Assembly: GCA_947504025.1 (NCBI GenBank)
Contig: CANNFX010000001.1
Span: 905,501 to 969,500 of the forward strand
Reading direction: 5' to 3'
Length of the DNA: 64,000 nucleotides
Source of the DNA: an uncultured Sphingomonadaceae bacterium
GTDB lineage: Bacteria; Pseudomonadota; Alphaproteobacteria; Sphingomonadales; Sphingomonadaceae
Shown here: piece by piece, positions 17,861 to 31,542 of the stretch
Numbering within the stretch: position 1 is the first letter of the stretch
How the letters are laid out: the number at the start of each line of letters is the position of its first letter
Position numbers and translations under genes: made by a program
The notes under the pieces: model-generated
What the model was told of the DNA's origin: nothing
What the model saw: the letters and a program-made list of their open reading frames with translations, nothing else
The model's database searches: none

Positions 17861-18937
17861 TTATGTCACAGGCAAACCATCACGCTGCTCGGTGTAGATC
17901 GCCCATCCAGCCAGGAACAGACCGGCGGCAAGCGGTCCCAGAACAATCCCGCTTAGGCCAAGCGTTGCGATACCGCCAAGTGTAGTGACCAGGATCATCC
18001 AGTCCGGAATTCCCGTGTCGCGCCCCACCAAAATGGGCCGGAGAACATTGTCCGCCATACCGATGAGAGCAACACCTGAAATGGTGACAGCAACTGCCTG
18101 CCAGACGGCTCCCGTCACCAGAAGATACAGGGCAACCGGTATCCACACGATGGCCGGACCAAGCGCCGGCAGCAGCGAGAAGATCGCCATGAGCACGCCG
18201 AAGAGGATCGCTGATGGGACGCCGACCGCCCAGAATGTGGCGGCGCCAAGCGCGCCCTGCACCAGCCCGACGACTACAGAGCCTTTGATCGTAGCCCGGA
18301 TGATGAGTGTAAACCTGTCGCTCAACCGCTGGGCGACATCACGGGGCAAAGGCATGGCGTTCCCGATGCTCGATCCAATCGACATTCCGTCACGCAGAAG
18401 GAAATAGACGACATACATGCCGATACCCAGCGACAGGACGAATGCGAATGCACTGCCGCCAATAGCCACAGCCTGCTGTGCAATGAGGCCGATACTCTCT
18501 TTGGCGAATTGCTCTAAGCCCTGCTGCACCGCACTGAATTCTCCATATTCGGAATTATCGAGCATTTGCTGCAACTGCACAGGCAGAGCGCTATGAAAGC
18601 TGCTGAATAACCCTGGCAAATCCAATTCACCCTCACGCATCGATGAGTAGAGTGCGATCGACTGCCGGACAACGGCGCTACCGATCAAAATGGCAGGGAC
18701 GACGACAGCAACAATGATAATCGCCAGCGTCCCGAGAGCCGCACGGCTCGGATGGGTCGGCCATCTCGAAAGGATGCGCTGGTATAGCGGCTGGAACATA
18801 ATTGCAGCGAGCATGCTCCACAAAAGCGCCGATGCGAATGGCCATACAACCAGCGCAAGAACGATCGTGACCAGAAGCAGTAAAACCAAGAAGCCCCCGC
18901 GCTCAGTGCTGTTTGCCTGCTCCAATTCCGATGCCAT
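17861..18937 (-). CDS. AI-2E family transporter (YdiK/TqsA-like permease)
   Basis: A 358-aa membrane protein with about eight transmembrane segments in the AI-2E arrangement: two close helices at the N-terminus, a further pair around a soluble region, and a C-terminal cluster including GVPSAILFGVLMAIFSLLP and DNVLRPILVGRDTGIPDWMI, the family signature. Relatives export autoinducer-2 or act as Na+/H+ antiporters; the substrate here is unknown. The ATG at 18937 (MASELEQANS) is used; earlier codons overlap the rpoC terminator. It lies downstream of that terminator on the same strand. Confidence 0.88.
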   Translation of the reverse strand: MASELEQANSTERGGFLVLLLLVTIVLALVVWPFASALLWSMLAAIMFQPLYQRILSRWPTHPSRAALGTLAIIIVAVVVPAILIGSAVVRQSIALYSSMREGELDLPGLFSSFHSALPVQLQQMLDNSEYGEFSAVQQGLEQFAKESIGLIAQQAVAIGGSAFAFVLSLGIGMYVVYFLLRDGMSIGSSIGNAMPLPRDVAQRLSDRFTLIIRATIKGSVVVGLVQGALGAATFWAVGVPSAILFGVLMAIFSLLPALGPAIVWIPVALYLLVTGAVWQAVAVTISGVALIGMADNVLRPILVGRDTGIPDWMILVTTLGGIATLGLSGIVLGPLAAGLFLAGWAIYTEQRDGLPVT

Positions 18938-19001
18938 CGCTGCCTGTCTTTCGCAAAAGGTCGTAATCCCGTGACCATAATAGATCGCAGGCCCTTTTGC
19001 T

Positions 19002-19037
19002 AAACAAAAGACCCCGCCGGATCGCTCCAGCGGGGTC
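19002..19037 (-). terminator. Rho-independent terminator after rpoC
   Basis: On the minus strand the hairpin GACCCCGC-T-GGA, loop GCGA, TCC-G-GCGGGGTC (19037..19010) has a GC-rich 8+3 bp stem. It is followed by TTTTGTTT, the complement of the A-rich run at 19002-19009. It sits 25 bp after the rpoC stop and ends the rpoBC transcript before the AI-2E gene. Confidence 0.88.
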
Positions 19038-19061
19038 ATTGTTATTCAGATCTGAAACCGA

Positions 19062-23393
<4,332 letters not shown>

Positions 23394-23461
23394 TTTGTCA
23401 TCCCTTGTGGGGTGAAAATCTCAGGTGGAAAGCGGGGTGGCGGTTTTGGCCGCCGACCCCG

Positions 23462-26400
23462 TTATTCCGCAGCTATCGCGAGGCCGTCATCATCTTCGCC
23501 ATTATCGAGCGAGGACAATTCGACGTTCAGGCCGAGGCTGCGCATTTCCTTCACCAACACGTTGAAGCTTTCCGGAATGCCGGCTTCGAATGTGTCGTCA
23601 CCCTTGACGATTGATTCGTAAACCTTGGTCCGTCCGACGACGTCATCGGACTTCACAGTCAGCATTTCCTGCAGCGTATAAGCGGCGCCGTAGGCCTGAA
23701 GTGCCCAGACCTCCATCTCACCGAAGCGCTGTCCGCCGAACTGCGCCTTACCGCCCAGCGGCTGCTGGGTAACAAGCGAGTACGGGCCGATGGAACGGGC
23801 GTGGATCTTGTCATCGACAAGGTGATGCAGCTTCAACATATAGATGTAGCCGACGGTAACCTTACGGTCGAAAGTATCGCCCGTGCGGCCATCGAACAGA
23901 GTAACCTGTCCGCTGCCCGGCAGATCAGCCTGGACCAGCATCTCGGTAACATCAGCTTCGCGTGCACCATCGAATACCGGAGTACCCATTGGAACACCGT
24001 TGGTGAGGTTGCCCGCCAATTCGATCACATCGCTAGGCGAACGCGCGTCCAGCTCTGCGTGATATTGCTCGCCGTAAATGTCCTTCAGCTTATCAACCAC
24101 GACCTGCGGCGGCTTGGCCGTCTCAGGGTTGGGGTTGGCTTCGCGCCATTCTTCCAGAGCAGCGGTAACCTGCTGGCCGAGGCCGCGGGCTGCCATGCCG
24201 AGGTGGGTTTCAAAGATCTGACCCACGTTCATACGCGAAGGCACACCAAGCGGGTTCAGCACGATATCAACCGGCGTACCGTCTTCAAGGAATGGCATGT
24301 CTTCGGCTGGGAGGATGCGCGAAATCACACCCTTATTACCGTGACGGCCAGCCATCTTATCGCCCGGCTGAAGCTTACGCTTCACCGCAACGAAGACCTT
24401 GACCATCTTCAAGACACCCGGAGCGAGCTCATCGCCGCGCTCCAGCTTTTCCTTACGATCGTCGAACTTGTCTTCGATAATCTTGACCGCTTCGTCATAC
24501 TGGAACTTCACAGCTTCCAGCTGGGTCTGCATCTTGTCATCGGCAACAGCGATCTTGAACCATTCGTGCTTATCGACCGTGGCAAGCAGATCGGCATCGA
24601 TCTTCGCACCCTTCTTCACACCCTTGGGCGCTGCAGAAACGGTCTGGCCCGGCAGCATTTCTGCAAGGCGGTTGTAGGTTGCACGGTTCAGAATTGCGCG
24701 TTCGTCCTGGCTATCCTTGCGCAGACGTTCGATTTCTTCGTTCTGGATCGCCCGCGTACGGTCATCAATTTCGATACCGTGGCGGTTGAACACGCGAACT
24801 TCGACAACAGTGCCGGCGACGCCCGGGGGCAAACGCAGCGAGGTGTCACGAACGTCCGAAGCCTTCTCGCCGAAGATGGCGCGGAGGAGTTTTTCTTCCG
24901 GCGTCATCGGGCTTTCACCCTTTGGCGTGATCTTACCGGCCAGAATATCGCCCGGATGCACTTCGGCACCAATGTAGACAATGCCCGCTTCGTCGAGGTT
25001 GCGCAGGGCCTCCTCGCCGACATTGGGAATGTCGCGGGTGATGTCTTCAGGGCCAAGCTTCGTATCGCGGGCCATCACTTCGAATTCATCGATATGGATC
25101 GAGGTGAACACGTCGTCTTTCACGATGCGCTCGCTGATCAGGATCGAATCTTCGTAGTTGTAACCATTCCAAGGCATGAAGGCGACGAGGCTGTTACGGC
25201 CCAGTGCCAATTCGCCAAGATCGGTCGAAGGGCCGTCAGCCAGAATGTCGCCAACTTCAACGATGTCGCCAACCTTACAAAGCGGGCGCTGGTTGATGCA
25301 GGTGTTCTGGTTCGAACGCTGGAACTTCTGCAGCGTGTAAATATCAACACCGGACTTACCGGCCTCAATTTCACCCGATGCGCGGATCACGATGCGGGTC
25401 GCATCGACCTGGTCGACCACGCCGCCGCGCTGTGCCGAAATCGCAGCGCCGGAATCGCGAGCCACAGTTTCTTCCATGCCGGTTCCGACAAACGGTGCTT
25501 CGGCTTTCACCAAAGGCACAGCCTGACGCTGCATGTTCGATCCCATGAGTGCTCGGTTGGCGTCATCGTTTTCCAGGAATGGAATGAGCGATGCGGCGAC
25601 CGAAACAAGCTGCTTGGGCGAAACGTCCATCAGCGTAACGTTTTCGTTCTGCGTCATCACGAATTCGCCGTTTTCACGAGCGGACACAAGATCTTCGACG
25701 AACACGCCCTTGTCGGTCAGTTCTGCCGATGCCTGAGCGACGGTGTGCTTTTGCTCTTCCATAGCGGAGAGATATTTCACATCGCCGGTAACCGTTCCGT
25801 CTTTGACGGAGCGATAAGGCGTTTCGATGAAGCCATACTTATTAACCCGGCTGAACGATGCCAGCGAGTTGATCAAACCGATGTTCGGGCCTTCCGGCGT
25901 TTCAATCGGACAGATACGGCCATAATGGGTCGGGTGAACGTCGCGGACTTCGAAGCCGGCGCGCTCACGTGTGAGACCGCCTGGGCCGAGAGCCGAAACG
26001 CGGCGCTTATGCGTCACTTCGGAAAGCGGGTTGGTCTGATCCATGAACTGCGACAGCTGGCTGCTGCCGAAGAATTCGCGGACCGCTGCAACAGCCGGCT
26101 TCGCATTGATCAGATCGTTGGGCATGACGGTCGAAACATCGACCGAGCTCATCCGCTCCTTAACAGCACGCTCCATGCGGAGCAGGCCGACGCGGTACTG
26201 GTTTTCCAGCAGCTCACCCACCGAACGCACACGGCGGTTGCCGAGGTTATCGATGTCATCAACGTCGCCCTTGCCGTCCTTCAGACCGACAAGTTCCTTG
26301 ACCACGGCAAGGATGTCTTCCTTGCGCAGCGTGGTCACAGTGTCTTCAGCGTCGAGTTCGAGACGCATGTTCAGCTTCACTCGGCCAACAGCCGAGAGGT

Positions 26401-27667
26401 CATAGCGGTCGCCGTCGAAGAACAGGCCTTCGAACAGAGCTTCTGCAGTTTCCTTCGTTGGCGGTTCGCCGGGACGCATGACCTTATAGATGGCCTCAAG
26501 GCCCTCGTCGCGGTTTTCAGCCTTGTCGATTGCCAAAGTGTTGCGGATCCACGGGCCGGTGTTGACCTCGTCAATATCGAGCAATTCAAGACGGTCGAGA
26601 CCGGCACCCTCGAGTACTTCGATGTTTTCAACGGTCACTTCTTCACCGGCTTCGATGTAGATGCGGCCCGTCTTCTCGTCGATCACGTCGAGCGCGGAAT
26701 AACGGCCAAGGACTTCCTCCGTCGGGATCAACAGATCCTTGAGGCCGTCCTTTTCAGCTTTGTTCGCGCCGCGCGGGGTGATCTTCTGACCTGCAGCGAA
26801 GATTTCTTCGCCGGTCTTTGCATCCACTAAAGCAAAGGCTGGCTTCTGGCCGCGCCATGTGGCTGGATCATAGGGAAGCTTCCAGCCATCACCCTTCTTG
26901 CCGGAAACGCGTTCCCAGATAACGGTGTCGTAGAATTCACTCAGGATACCTTCGCTGTCGAGGCCGAGCGCATAGAGAAGTGCCGTGACAGGCATTTTAC
27001 GCTTACGGTCGATCCGGACGTTGACGATATCCTTGGCGTCGAATTCGAAATCGAGCCACGAACCACGGTAAGGAATGACGCGCGCGGCAAACAGAAGCTT
27101 GCCCGAACTGTGCGTCTTGCCACGGTCATGGTCAAACAGAACGCCCGGCGAACGGTGCATCTGCGAAACAATAACCCGCTCTGTACCATTGATAACGAAG
27201 GTGCCATTATGCGTCATGAGCGGCATATCGCCCATGTAAACATCCTGCTCCTTGATATCGAGAACCGAACGGGTTTCAGTTTCCTGATCGACTTCGAAAA
27301 CGATCAGGCGCAGCGTAACCTTCATCGGCGCAGCATATGTAATGCCGCGCTGCTTGCACTCCTGGATGTCGTATTTCGGATCTTCGAGTTCGTAATGGAC
27401 GAAGTCGAGTTCCGCCGTGCCAGCAAAATCGCGCACAGGGAAAACCGAGCGAAGCGTCTTTTCCAGACCGGAAACGTAACCCGTTTCCCTGTCGGAGCGC
27501 AGGAACTGTTCATAGCTCTCGCGCTGCACTTCAATCAGGTTCGGCATTTCCACGACTTCGTGGATGTCGCCGAAAATCTTACGGATACGCTTCTTTGCCG
27601 AGCCGTAATTAGCCGCTTTCGCGCGCTTTGCAGCTTTGGTTTTCGGAGCTGGAGCTTTGGTCGCCAT
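23462..27667 (-). CDS. rpoB: DNA-directed RNA polymerase subunit beta
   Basis: 1401 aa, slightly longer than E. coli beta, with all main blocks. The rifampicin-determining region reads [18 protein letters not shown] followed by [13 protein letters not shown], so the positions equivalent to Asp516, His526 and Ser531 are wild type. GNKGVISRI and [19 protein letters not shown]-type C-terminal segments are present. It starts at the ATG at 27667, about 225 nt downstream of a predicted start of transcription. It is not preceded by rplJL on its strand, unlike the usual operon. Confidence 0.97.
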   Translation of the reverse strand: MATKAPAPKTKAAKRAKAANYGSAKKRIRKIFGDIHEVVEMPNLIEVQRESYEQFLRSDRETGYVSGLEKTLRSVFPVRDFAGTAELDFVHYELEDPKYDIQECKQRGITYAAPMKVTLRLIVFEVDQETETRSVLDIKEQDVYMGDMPLMTHNGTFVINGTERVIVSQMHRSPGVLFDHDRGKTHSSGKLLFAARVIPYRGSWLDFEFDAKDIVNVRIDRKRKMPVTALLYALGLDSEGILSEFYDTVIWERVSGKKGDGWKLPYDPATWRGQKPAFALVDAKTGEEIFAAGQKITPRGANKAEKDGLKDLLIPTEEVLGRYSALDVIDEKTGRIYIEAGEEVTVENIEVLEGAGLDRLELLDIDEVNTGPWIRNTLAIDKAENRDEGLEAIYKVMRPGEPPTKETAEALFEGLFFDGDRYDLSAVGRVKLNMRLELDAEDTVTTLRKEDILAVVKELVGLKDGKGDVDDIDNLGNRRVRSVGELLENQYRVGLLRMERAVKERMSSVDVSTVMPNDLINAKPAVAAVREFFGSSQLSQFMDQTNPLSEVTHKRRVSALGPGGLTRERAGFEVRDVHPTHYGRICPIETPEGPNIGLINSLASFSRVNKYGFIETPYRSVKDGTVTGDVKYLSAMEEQKHTVAQASAELTDKGVFVEDLVSARENGEFVMTQNENVTLMDVSPKQLVSVAASLIPFLENDDANRALMGSNMQRQAVPLVKAEAPFVGTGMEETVARDSGAAISAQRGGVVDQVDATRIVIRASGEIEAGKSGVDIYTLQKFQRSNQNTCINQRPLCKVGDIVEVGDILADGPSTDLGELALGRNSLVAFMPWNGYNYEDSILISERIVKDDVFTSIHIDEFEVMARDTKLGPEDITRDIPNVGEEALRNLDEAGIVYIGAEVHPGDILAGKITPKGESPMTPEEKLLRAIFGEKASDVRDTSLRLPPGVAGTVVEVRVFNRHGIEIDDRTRAIQNEEIERLRKDSQDERAILNRATYNRLAEMLPGQTVSAAPKGVKKGAKIDADLLATVDKHEWFKIAVADDKMQTQLEAVKFQYDEAVKIIEDKFDDRKEKLERGDELAPGVLKMVKVFVAVKRKLQPGDKMAGRHGNKGVISRILPAEDMPFLEDGTPVDIVLNPLGVPSRMNVGQIFETHLGMAARGLGQQVTAALEEWREANPNPETAKPPQVVVDKLKDIYGEQYHAELDARSPSDVIELAGNLTNGVPMGTPVFDGAREADVTEMLVQADLPGSGQVTLFDGRTGDTFDRKVTVGYIYMLKLHHLVDDKIHARSIGPYSLVTQQPLGGKAQFGGQRFGEMEVWALQAYGAAYTLQEMLTVKSDDVVGRTKVYESIVKGDDTFEAGIPESFNVLVKEMRSLGLNVELSSLDNGEDDDGLAIAAE

Positions 27668-27898
27668 GGAGGAGATATGCCTCTTCTCTAGTGAACCGGC
27701 CCGGACAGGCCAGCTTGGTTATTTCGAAGCGCGGATGTGATCCCTTCAAACGCAAAGCGGCCGCTTGGCACACAGCACCCCTTTCGGGAGAAGTGTGGCC
27801 CGCAGCCTACCGCGTTGATGGAATCTCCCGCCGCCTCCTTCCCAGTCAGATCCCCGCGAATGGATCCAGCTTGCTCGAAGCGTGCGAGTTGTGGAGGG

Positions 27899-27927
27899 CA
27901 TATAGGAACGAGGTCCACTTGAGTCAA
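27899..27927 (-). promoter_or_regulatory. Predicted rpoBC promoter
   Basis: On the minus strand TTGACT (27927..27922), a 17-bp spacer and TATATG (27904..27899) form a near-consensus housekeeping promoter. Transcription would start near 27892, giving a leader of about 225 nt before the rpoB ATG. Its quality supports rpoBC having its own promoter in this genome. Confidence 0.65.
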
Positions 27928-28032
27928 ACACTGTGTGGCAGGTTCGCGCTGAGTCGTTTTTGAGCGCGAAGTACTCCGTGAAACCAGCGCCTCCGATGCA
28001 ACAACCGAATTTTCGTTTATCAATCAATCATA

Positions 28033-28091
28033 TATCGTTTTTCGATAATATTGATTGACAATGTAACCATTATCTTTATTGTTTATCGATA
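28033..28091 (+). promoter_or_regulatory. Promoter with two TATCG/CGATA palindromes
   Basis: TATCG-TTTTT-CGATA (28033-28047) and TATCGATA (28084-28091) are perfect inverted repeats sharing the same half-site, TATCG. Between them TTGACA (28055-28060) is a consensus -35; the -10 17 bp later is weak (ATTGTT at 28078-28083), as expected of a regulated promoter. The small Cro/CI-type regulator encoded at 28802 in the same cassette is the natural candidate to bind them, but that is inference. Confidence 0.5.
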
Positions 28092-28113
28092 TTGAACACA
28101 TCGGAGAACAATA

Positions 28114-28236
28114 ATGACCCACGTTTTGAACAACACACTGGCTCTCGTCGCGGCCGCTTTCATTACGGCAACGCTCTTTGCCCCAACATTCGAATCTGCA
28201 CCAACTACACCGGTGATCATCGCTTCTATCGCTTAA
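28114..28236 (+). CDS. 40-residue membrane or secreted peptide
   Basis: Small gene, ATG at 28114 with GGAG 7 bases upstream, ending TAA at 28236. The 40-aa product begins MTHVLNNTLALVAAAFITAT, a short polar start and a hydrophobic run of about 17 residues, then a short polar tail with SAPTTP and an Ile/Ala-rich end. It could be an uncleaved membrane peptide or an exported one with a signal-peptide-like region. No known family is recognised. It lies 23 bp before the DUF2975 gene in the same direction behind the same promoter. Confidence 0.6.
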   Translation: MTHVLNNTLALVAAAFITATLFAPTFESAPTTPVIIASIA

Positions 28237-28259
28237 TCATCAAGCCAGGGGACTTTACC

Positions 28260-28802
28260 ATGACCACTCTCACTCGTGATCCGCTGCTGACAGCGCTCAG
28301 ATTTATCGTCTACTTCATTATGGGTGTGCTCGCCTTTGCCGCCACAATGGTTCTGATAGGCGCGCCCTTCGTCCTGATCTTTCAAGGCGACCTACTCGCC
28401 GAACTTGCCGACAAAGGCGTGACCGGTCACGGCTGGCCCTTCATCGGTGCATTATTCAGCATGTTAATCGGGATCTCTGTACTATTGTGCATAGCGATCT
28501 ACTTCTTCTATTTACTGCTGAAGATTACCGACACGGTAAGAGACGGCGATCCATTTACCCCCGAAAACGCAACCCGGCTGAGCCGGATGGGCTGGACTGC
28601 AATCGCAGGCCATGTCTGGGGGATGATTATATCCATCCCGGCGGTTTATGTGGCCTCCGTCGCTGCTGACGCGGGCGAGAATGCCAAATTCAACGCTGAT
28701 TTTGGCGGCAGCGGATTAATCCTGATCCTCGTCCTCTTCGTCCTCGCCCGCGTATTCCGCCACGGCACCGCCATGCGTGATGATCTGGAAGGAACTGTCT
28801 GA
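28260..28802 (+). CDS. DUF2975 family membrane protein
   Basis: A 180-aa protein with four predicted membrane segments, in the order expected of DUF2975: helix 1 in LRFIVYFIMGVLAFAATMVL, helix 2 in FIGALFSMLIGISVLLCIAI, the conserved loop DTVRDGDPFTPENATRLSRMGW, then two more helices and an RHG tail. The ATG at 28260 has AGGGGA 8 bases upstream; the frame is open further upstream across the 40-residue peptide gene in a different frame. Its stop overlaps the start of the next gene (TGATG). DUF2975 genes are regularly paired with a YozG-like Cro/CI regulator, as here; function unknown. Confidence 0.84.
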   Translation: MTTLTRDPLLTALRFIVYFIMGVLAFAATMVLIGAPFVLIFQGDLLAELADKGVTGHGWPFIGALFSMLIGISVLLCIAIYFFYLLLKITDTVRDGDPFTPENATRLSRMGWTAIAGHVWGMIISIPAVYVASVAADAGENAKFNADFGGSGLILILVLFVLARVFRHGTAMRDDLEGTV

Positions 28803-29014
28803 TGGCCATTTCTGTAAAACTGGACGACCTGCTCCACGAACGCCGCATGACGTTGACCGAACTCGCAGAACGTGTCGGCCTCACCCTCGCTAACCTTTCG
28901 ATCCTGAAAACCGGCAAAGCCAAGGCCATGCGTTTTTCCACCTTAGAGGCGATCTGCCGCGAGTTGGAGTGCCAGCCTGGTGACTTGCTCGCTTACGAAG
29001 CAGAAGCTGACTGA
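28802..29014 (+). CDS. YozG-like Cro/CI-family transcriptional regulator
   Basis: A 70-aa single-domain helix-turn-helix protein. The HTH is readable in MTLTELAERVGLTLANLSIL followed by KTGKAKAMRFSTLEAICRELECQPGDLL, the compact YozG subtype that pairs with DUF2975 membrane proteins. No ligand domain is present. Its start overlaps the DUF2975 stop by one base (TGATG) and its stop overlaps the next start the same way, so it is translated with both. It probably controls the cassette through the palindromes at 28033-28091. Confidence 0.87.
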   Translation: MAISVKLDDLLHERRMTLTELAERVGLTLANLSILKTGKAKAMRFSTLEAICRELECQPGDLLAYEAEAD

Positions 29015-29634
29015 TGCTCACGCAAGAAGCTATTAACACGCTCTCCCAGCTTACCCTTACCTTGGTAATCTGCGGAGCAGCGTGGGTAGTGTTTGGCCGC
29101 AAAAATGCAGCGTTGCGTGAATGGCTCGGGCTGATATCCGCACCTTCAGGATGGTGGAAAAAATCGTTGCTGTTGTGGCTACTGGTTTACGTGATCTCCG
29201 TCCCGCTGTTCCACTTCGGTCCATTGGCGGAATTGGCGACAGCCGAAGGCACCGTCGGCGGCCGCTTGGTGGAAGCGGGGATGAGCGGAGAAACGGTCGG
29301 TGTCATTCTGTTGATGGCTTTGATCAAAACCGCACTGACGGAGGAACTGTTTTTCCGAGGGCTGATCGCCAAACGCCTGATCAACAGGTTCGGTTTTGCT
29401 GCGGGCAATATGGCCCAGGCGCTCATTTTTGGCGCGGTCCATTTAGCAATTTTGGCTGTACCGGGCGCGCCGCCAGCTACCGTCCTGACAATATCGGGCA
29501 TGTTCCTGCTGCCAATGTTTGCAGGCTGGCTGATGGGTTACGCAAACGAGCGATACGGCAATGGCTCTATCCTGCCGGGGTGGCTGATCCATGCCGCCGG
29601 AAATTTGGTGAGCTACATAACTTTTGCGATCTGA
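29014..29634 (+). CDS. CPBP family intramembrane metalloprotease (smaller copy)
   Basis: A 206-aa polytopic membrane protein with all CPBP catalytic motifs: TEELFFRG, FGAVHL and, near the C-terminus, HAAGN. Relatives are Rce1-like endopeptidases that act inside the membrane, some in bacteriocin maturation or immunity. Coupled by a TGATG overlap to the regulator, it belongs to the same cassette as the 40-residue peptide and DUF2975 protein. A small membrane peptide beside an intramembrane protease makes that peptide a possible substrate, which is inference. It is not closely similar to the CPBP protein at 8360. Confidence 0.88.
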   Translation: MLTQEAINTLSQLTLTLVICGAAWVVFGRKNAALREWLGLISAPSGWWKKSLLLWLLVYVISVPLFHFGPLAELATAEGTVGGRLVEAGMSGETVGVILLMALIKTALTEELFFRGLIAKRLINRFGFAAGNMAQALIFGAVHLAILAVPGAPPATVLTISGMFLLPMFAGWLMGYANERYGNGSILPGWLIHAAGNLVSYITFAI

Positions 29635-29757
29635 CAGCATAGCAGTGCTGGACAAAAATCTAAAATTTGTCTGGACACATATTGCCCGGTAGACGTTTAT
29701 GTTCGGCCGGCCAGACAATTTCGTTCTGGACGAAGACAATGTTTGAGGGAAATTCAC

Positions 29758-30108
29758 ATGAAGAAGTTCGCGTTTGCAATCCTGCCACTTGCCATGACCG
29801 TAACAGCCTGCGGCGGCGAAACAGCCGAAGCCGTCGACGAAACGGCCACCGAAGATGCTGCAGCGATGACCGAAACAGATAGCATGGCCGAAGGTGCCAG
29901 CACATCATACGAATCAAGCGAAAGCGGTTCAGAGACTGCAGCCGCCGCTGCTACTGAAGATGCACCAGCCGCTGACAAGCCGACCACAACCGAACGCGTC
30001 GAAGCTGCTGCCAAGGACGTTCGCGAAACAGCTAAAAAGGTCGAAAAGGGCGTGGACGACGCGAAGAAAGCGCACGACGCGATCAAGGACGCTGCTGACA
30101 AATTGTAA
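29758..30108 (+). CDS. Small low-complexity lipoprotein
   Basis: A 116-aa protein with a lipoprotein signal peptide: MKKFAFAILPLAMTVTAC, with Cys in a VTAC lipobox. The mature part is rich in Ala, Glu, Thr and Ser; the last 40 residues switch to a Lys/Ala/Asp amphipathic helix (KDVRETAKKVEKGVDDAKKA). This would be a membrane-anchored periplasmic protein with a possible coiled end. No family is recognised. The ATG at 29758 has GAGGGA 7 bases upstream. It stands alone between the CPBP gene and the rplJ leader. Confidence 0.72.
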   Translation: MKKFAFAILPLAMTVTACGGETAEAVDETATEDAAAMTETDSMAEGASTSYESSESGSETAAAAATEDAPAADKPTTTERVEAAAKDVRETAKKVEKGVDDAKKAHDAIKDAADKL

Positions 30109-30153
30109 TCAGCACATCAGCGGTCAGGCCAGCGCTTAGATACGCGACTGTGC

Positions 30154-30182
30154 TTGACATTACGGGCGGGCCGACGCATTGG
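30154..30182 (+). promoter_or_regulatory. Possible rplJL promoter
   Basis: TTGACA at 30154-30159 in the context CTTGACATT is a good -35. Seventeen bases later CATTGG (30177-30182) is a poor -10. No other box is better in this spacer. It would give a rplJ leader of about 255 nt. Confidence 0.35.
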
Positions 30183-30189
30183 CCCGCTC

Positions 30190-30217
30190 GTTCGCTGGAC
30201 TGACGGGTTCAGCGAAC
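30190..30217 (+). promoter_or_regulatory. Hairpin in the rplJ leader
   Basis: GTTCGCTG (30190-30197) and CAGCGAAC (30210-30217) form a perfect 8-bp stem with a 12-base loop. There is no T-run after it, so it is not a simple terminator. It would be at the extreme 5' end of the rplJL transcript and may be part of the L10-binding leader structure. Confidence 0.45.
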
Positions 30218-30445
30218 ATCCGTCCGAGACAGTTGGTGAAGGCAATATGGCCTTCTTAATTTCCAGCCTAGGCGGGGATCAGAGTTTTCGCAGCCGGCCT
30301 CGCGCCACTGCAATCGCACCGCTCCAAATTGGACTGTGCACCTCCTTCCCCATCAACGGACTCGCCCGTGTTGCTTCGGCAGCATGGACATACGTTAGCC
30401 GGTCGCACGGCATTTTGTCATGCGGCCATAGTGAAGGAGTACGGC

Positions 30446-30961
30446 ATGGATCGTTCGCAAAAATCTGACGCGGTCGCTGAACTTAACGCAACTTTCAAAG
30501 AGAGCGGCGTGGTCGTTGTGACCCGCAATCTCGGCCTGACGGTGGCTCAGTCCACCGAACTGCGCTCGAAAATGCGTGAAGCTGGCGGCAGCTATAAGGT
30601 TGCGAAGAACCGTCTCGCCAATCTCGCCCTGAAAGACACGGATTATGACGGCCTGAGCGAATTGCTCACTGGCCCGACTGCTTTGGCAACATCCAACGAC
30701 CCAGTCGCTGCTGCCAAGGCTGCTGTGGAATTCGCCAAGACGAACGACAAGCTCGAAATCGTCGGCGGATCAATGGGCGGGCAGATGCTCGACGTAGCTG
30801 GTATCAAGGCGCTTGCGTCACTGCCAAGCCTCGACGAGCTTCGCGGCAAGCTGGTAGGTCTGATGAACGCGCCTGCAACCAAGGTTGCTCAGGTCGTCAA
30901 CGCACCCGCTGCAAAGCTTGCCCGTGTCTTCGGTGCCTACGGCGCCAAAGAAGCGGCATAA
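30446..30961 (+). CDS. rplJ: Large ribosomal subunit protein uL10
   Basis: Stalk base protein that anchors L7/L12 to 23S rRNA. It is 171 aa with the typical [17 protein letters not shown] start, [41 protein letters not shown] and the C-terminal L12-binding helix. The start is the ATG at 30446, with GAAGGAG 7-8 bases upstream; the frame runs open further upstream in the leader. rplL follows 69 bp later. Transcription is away from rpoBC. Confidence 0.96.
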   Translation: MDRSQKSDAVAELNATFKESGVVVVTRNLGLTVAQSTELRSKMREAGGSYKVAKNRLANLALKDTDYDGLSELLTGPTALATSNDPVAAAKAAVEFAKTNDKLEIVGGSMGGQMLDVAGIKALASLPSLDELRGKLVGLMNAPATKVAQVVNAPAAKLARVFGAYGAKEAA

Positions 30962-31030
30962 ACGGTTTAAGCAAACACGAACATTTTGGGGAACACTCCC
31001 CGACCAGTCTTTTAATTGGAGTAAAACAAC

Positions 31031-31399
31031 ATGGCCGATATCGCCAAGCTTGTAGAAGAACTTTCGAAACTTACCGTTCTTGAAGCGGCTGAACTTGCAA
31101 CCGCTCTCGAAGAATCATGGGGCGTTAGCGCCGCTGCTGCAGTCGCAGTTGCCGGCCCAGCCGCCGCTGCTGAAGCAGTCGAAGAAAAGGACGAATTTGA
31201 CGTTGTCCTGACCGGCGACGGCGGCAAGAAGATTCAGGTCATCAAGGAAGTCCGTGCTATCACGGGTCTCGGCCTGACCGAAGCCAAGGGCCTCGTTGAG
31301 AGCGCGCCTAAGCCTATCAAGGAAGGCGTCAACAAGGCGGAAGCCGAAGAAATTAAGGGCAAGATTGAAGCAGCCGGCGGCACCGTCGAACTGAAGTAA
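31031..31399 (+). CDS. rplL: Large ribosomal subunit protein bL12 (L7/L12)
   Basis: The multicopy stalk protein that recruits translation factors. It is 122 aa with an N-terminal dimerisation helix pair ([20 protein letters not shown]), an Ala-rich hinge and the C-terminal domain ending [13 protein letters not shown], including [20 protein letters not shown]. Followed at once by a strong terminator, so the operon is only rplJ-rplL. Confidence 0.97.
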   Translation: MADIAKLVEELSKLTVLEAAELATALEESWGVSAAAAVAVAGPAAAAEAVEEKDEFDVVLTGDGGKKIQVIKEVRAITGLGLTEAKGLVESAPKPIKEGVNKAEAEEIKGKIEAAGGTVELK

Positions 31400-31445
31400 T
31401 CTAGCCTATAGTTTTGTGGGTGTCTTGAAGCGCCCGCAGATGGGA

Positions 31446-31477
31446 GGGCGGTACCGCAAGGTGCCGCCCTTTTCTTT
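31446..31477 (+). terminator. Rho-independent terminator after rplL
   Basis: GGGCGGTACC (31446-31455), loop GCAA, GGTGCCGCCC (31460-31469): a 10-bp stem with one wobble, then TTTTCTTT. It separates rplJL from the following gene. Confidence 0.92.
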
Positions 31478-31542
31478 CAGGCAGTTTGGCCTGCCCACCG
31501 ACGAATGTTACATGTGCCAACCATCAATTTGAAAGGTGCCTC

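Larger units (their letters stand above)
27668..28113. other. 446-bp divergent spacer between rpoB and the 28-kb cassette
   Basis: No credible gene on either strand. The left part (27668-27895) would be a 5' leader of about 225 nt for rpoB. A promoter for rpoB is recognisable at 27899-27927, and operator-like palindromes with a TTGACA box for the rightward cassette lie at 28033-28091; each is listed. The last 110 bases before the cassette are conspicuously AT-rich compared with the surroundings. Confidence 0.6.
30109..30445. other. 337-bp spacer: rplJ promoter and leader
   Basis: No protein gene is supported. The region holds a -35-like TTGACA and an 8-bp perfect hairpin, both listed, then a stretch with CCGAGACAGTTGGTG (about 30224-30238) resembling the conserved part of rplJ leaders, to which L10(L12) binds in other bacteria, ending at the rplJ ribosome binding site. 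A leader of this size before rplJ agrees with feedback control by L10; this is inference from position and the short match. Confidence 0.5.

Noticed and set aside
23801-26830. A 1009-codon open frame on the plus strand opposite rpoB, also long frames opposite groEL (35287-36996) and gltX/nadE (13984-15018).
   Set aside because: They lie exactly antisense to highly conserved genes, have no known domains and show amino acid use expected of complementary codon bias. They are shadows of the real genes.
27688-28023. A 111-codon open frame on the minus strand upstream of rpoB.
   Set aside because: It has no recognisable domain, mixed composition, and covers the predicted rpoB promoter and leader.
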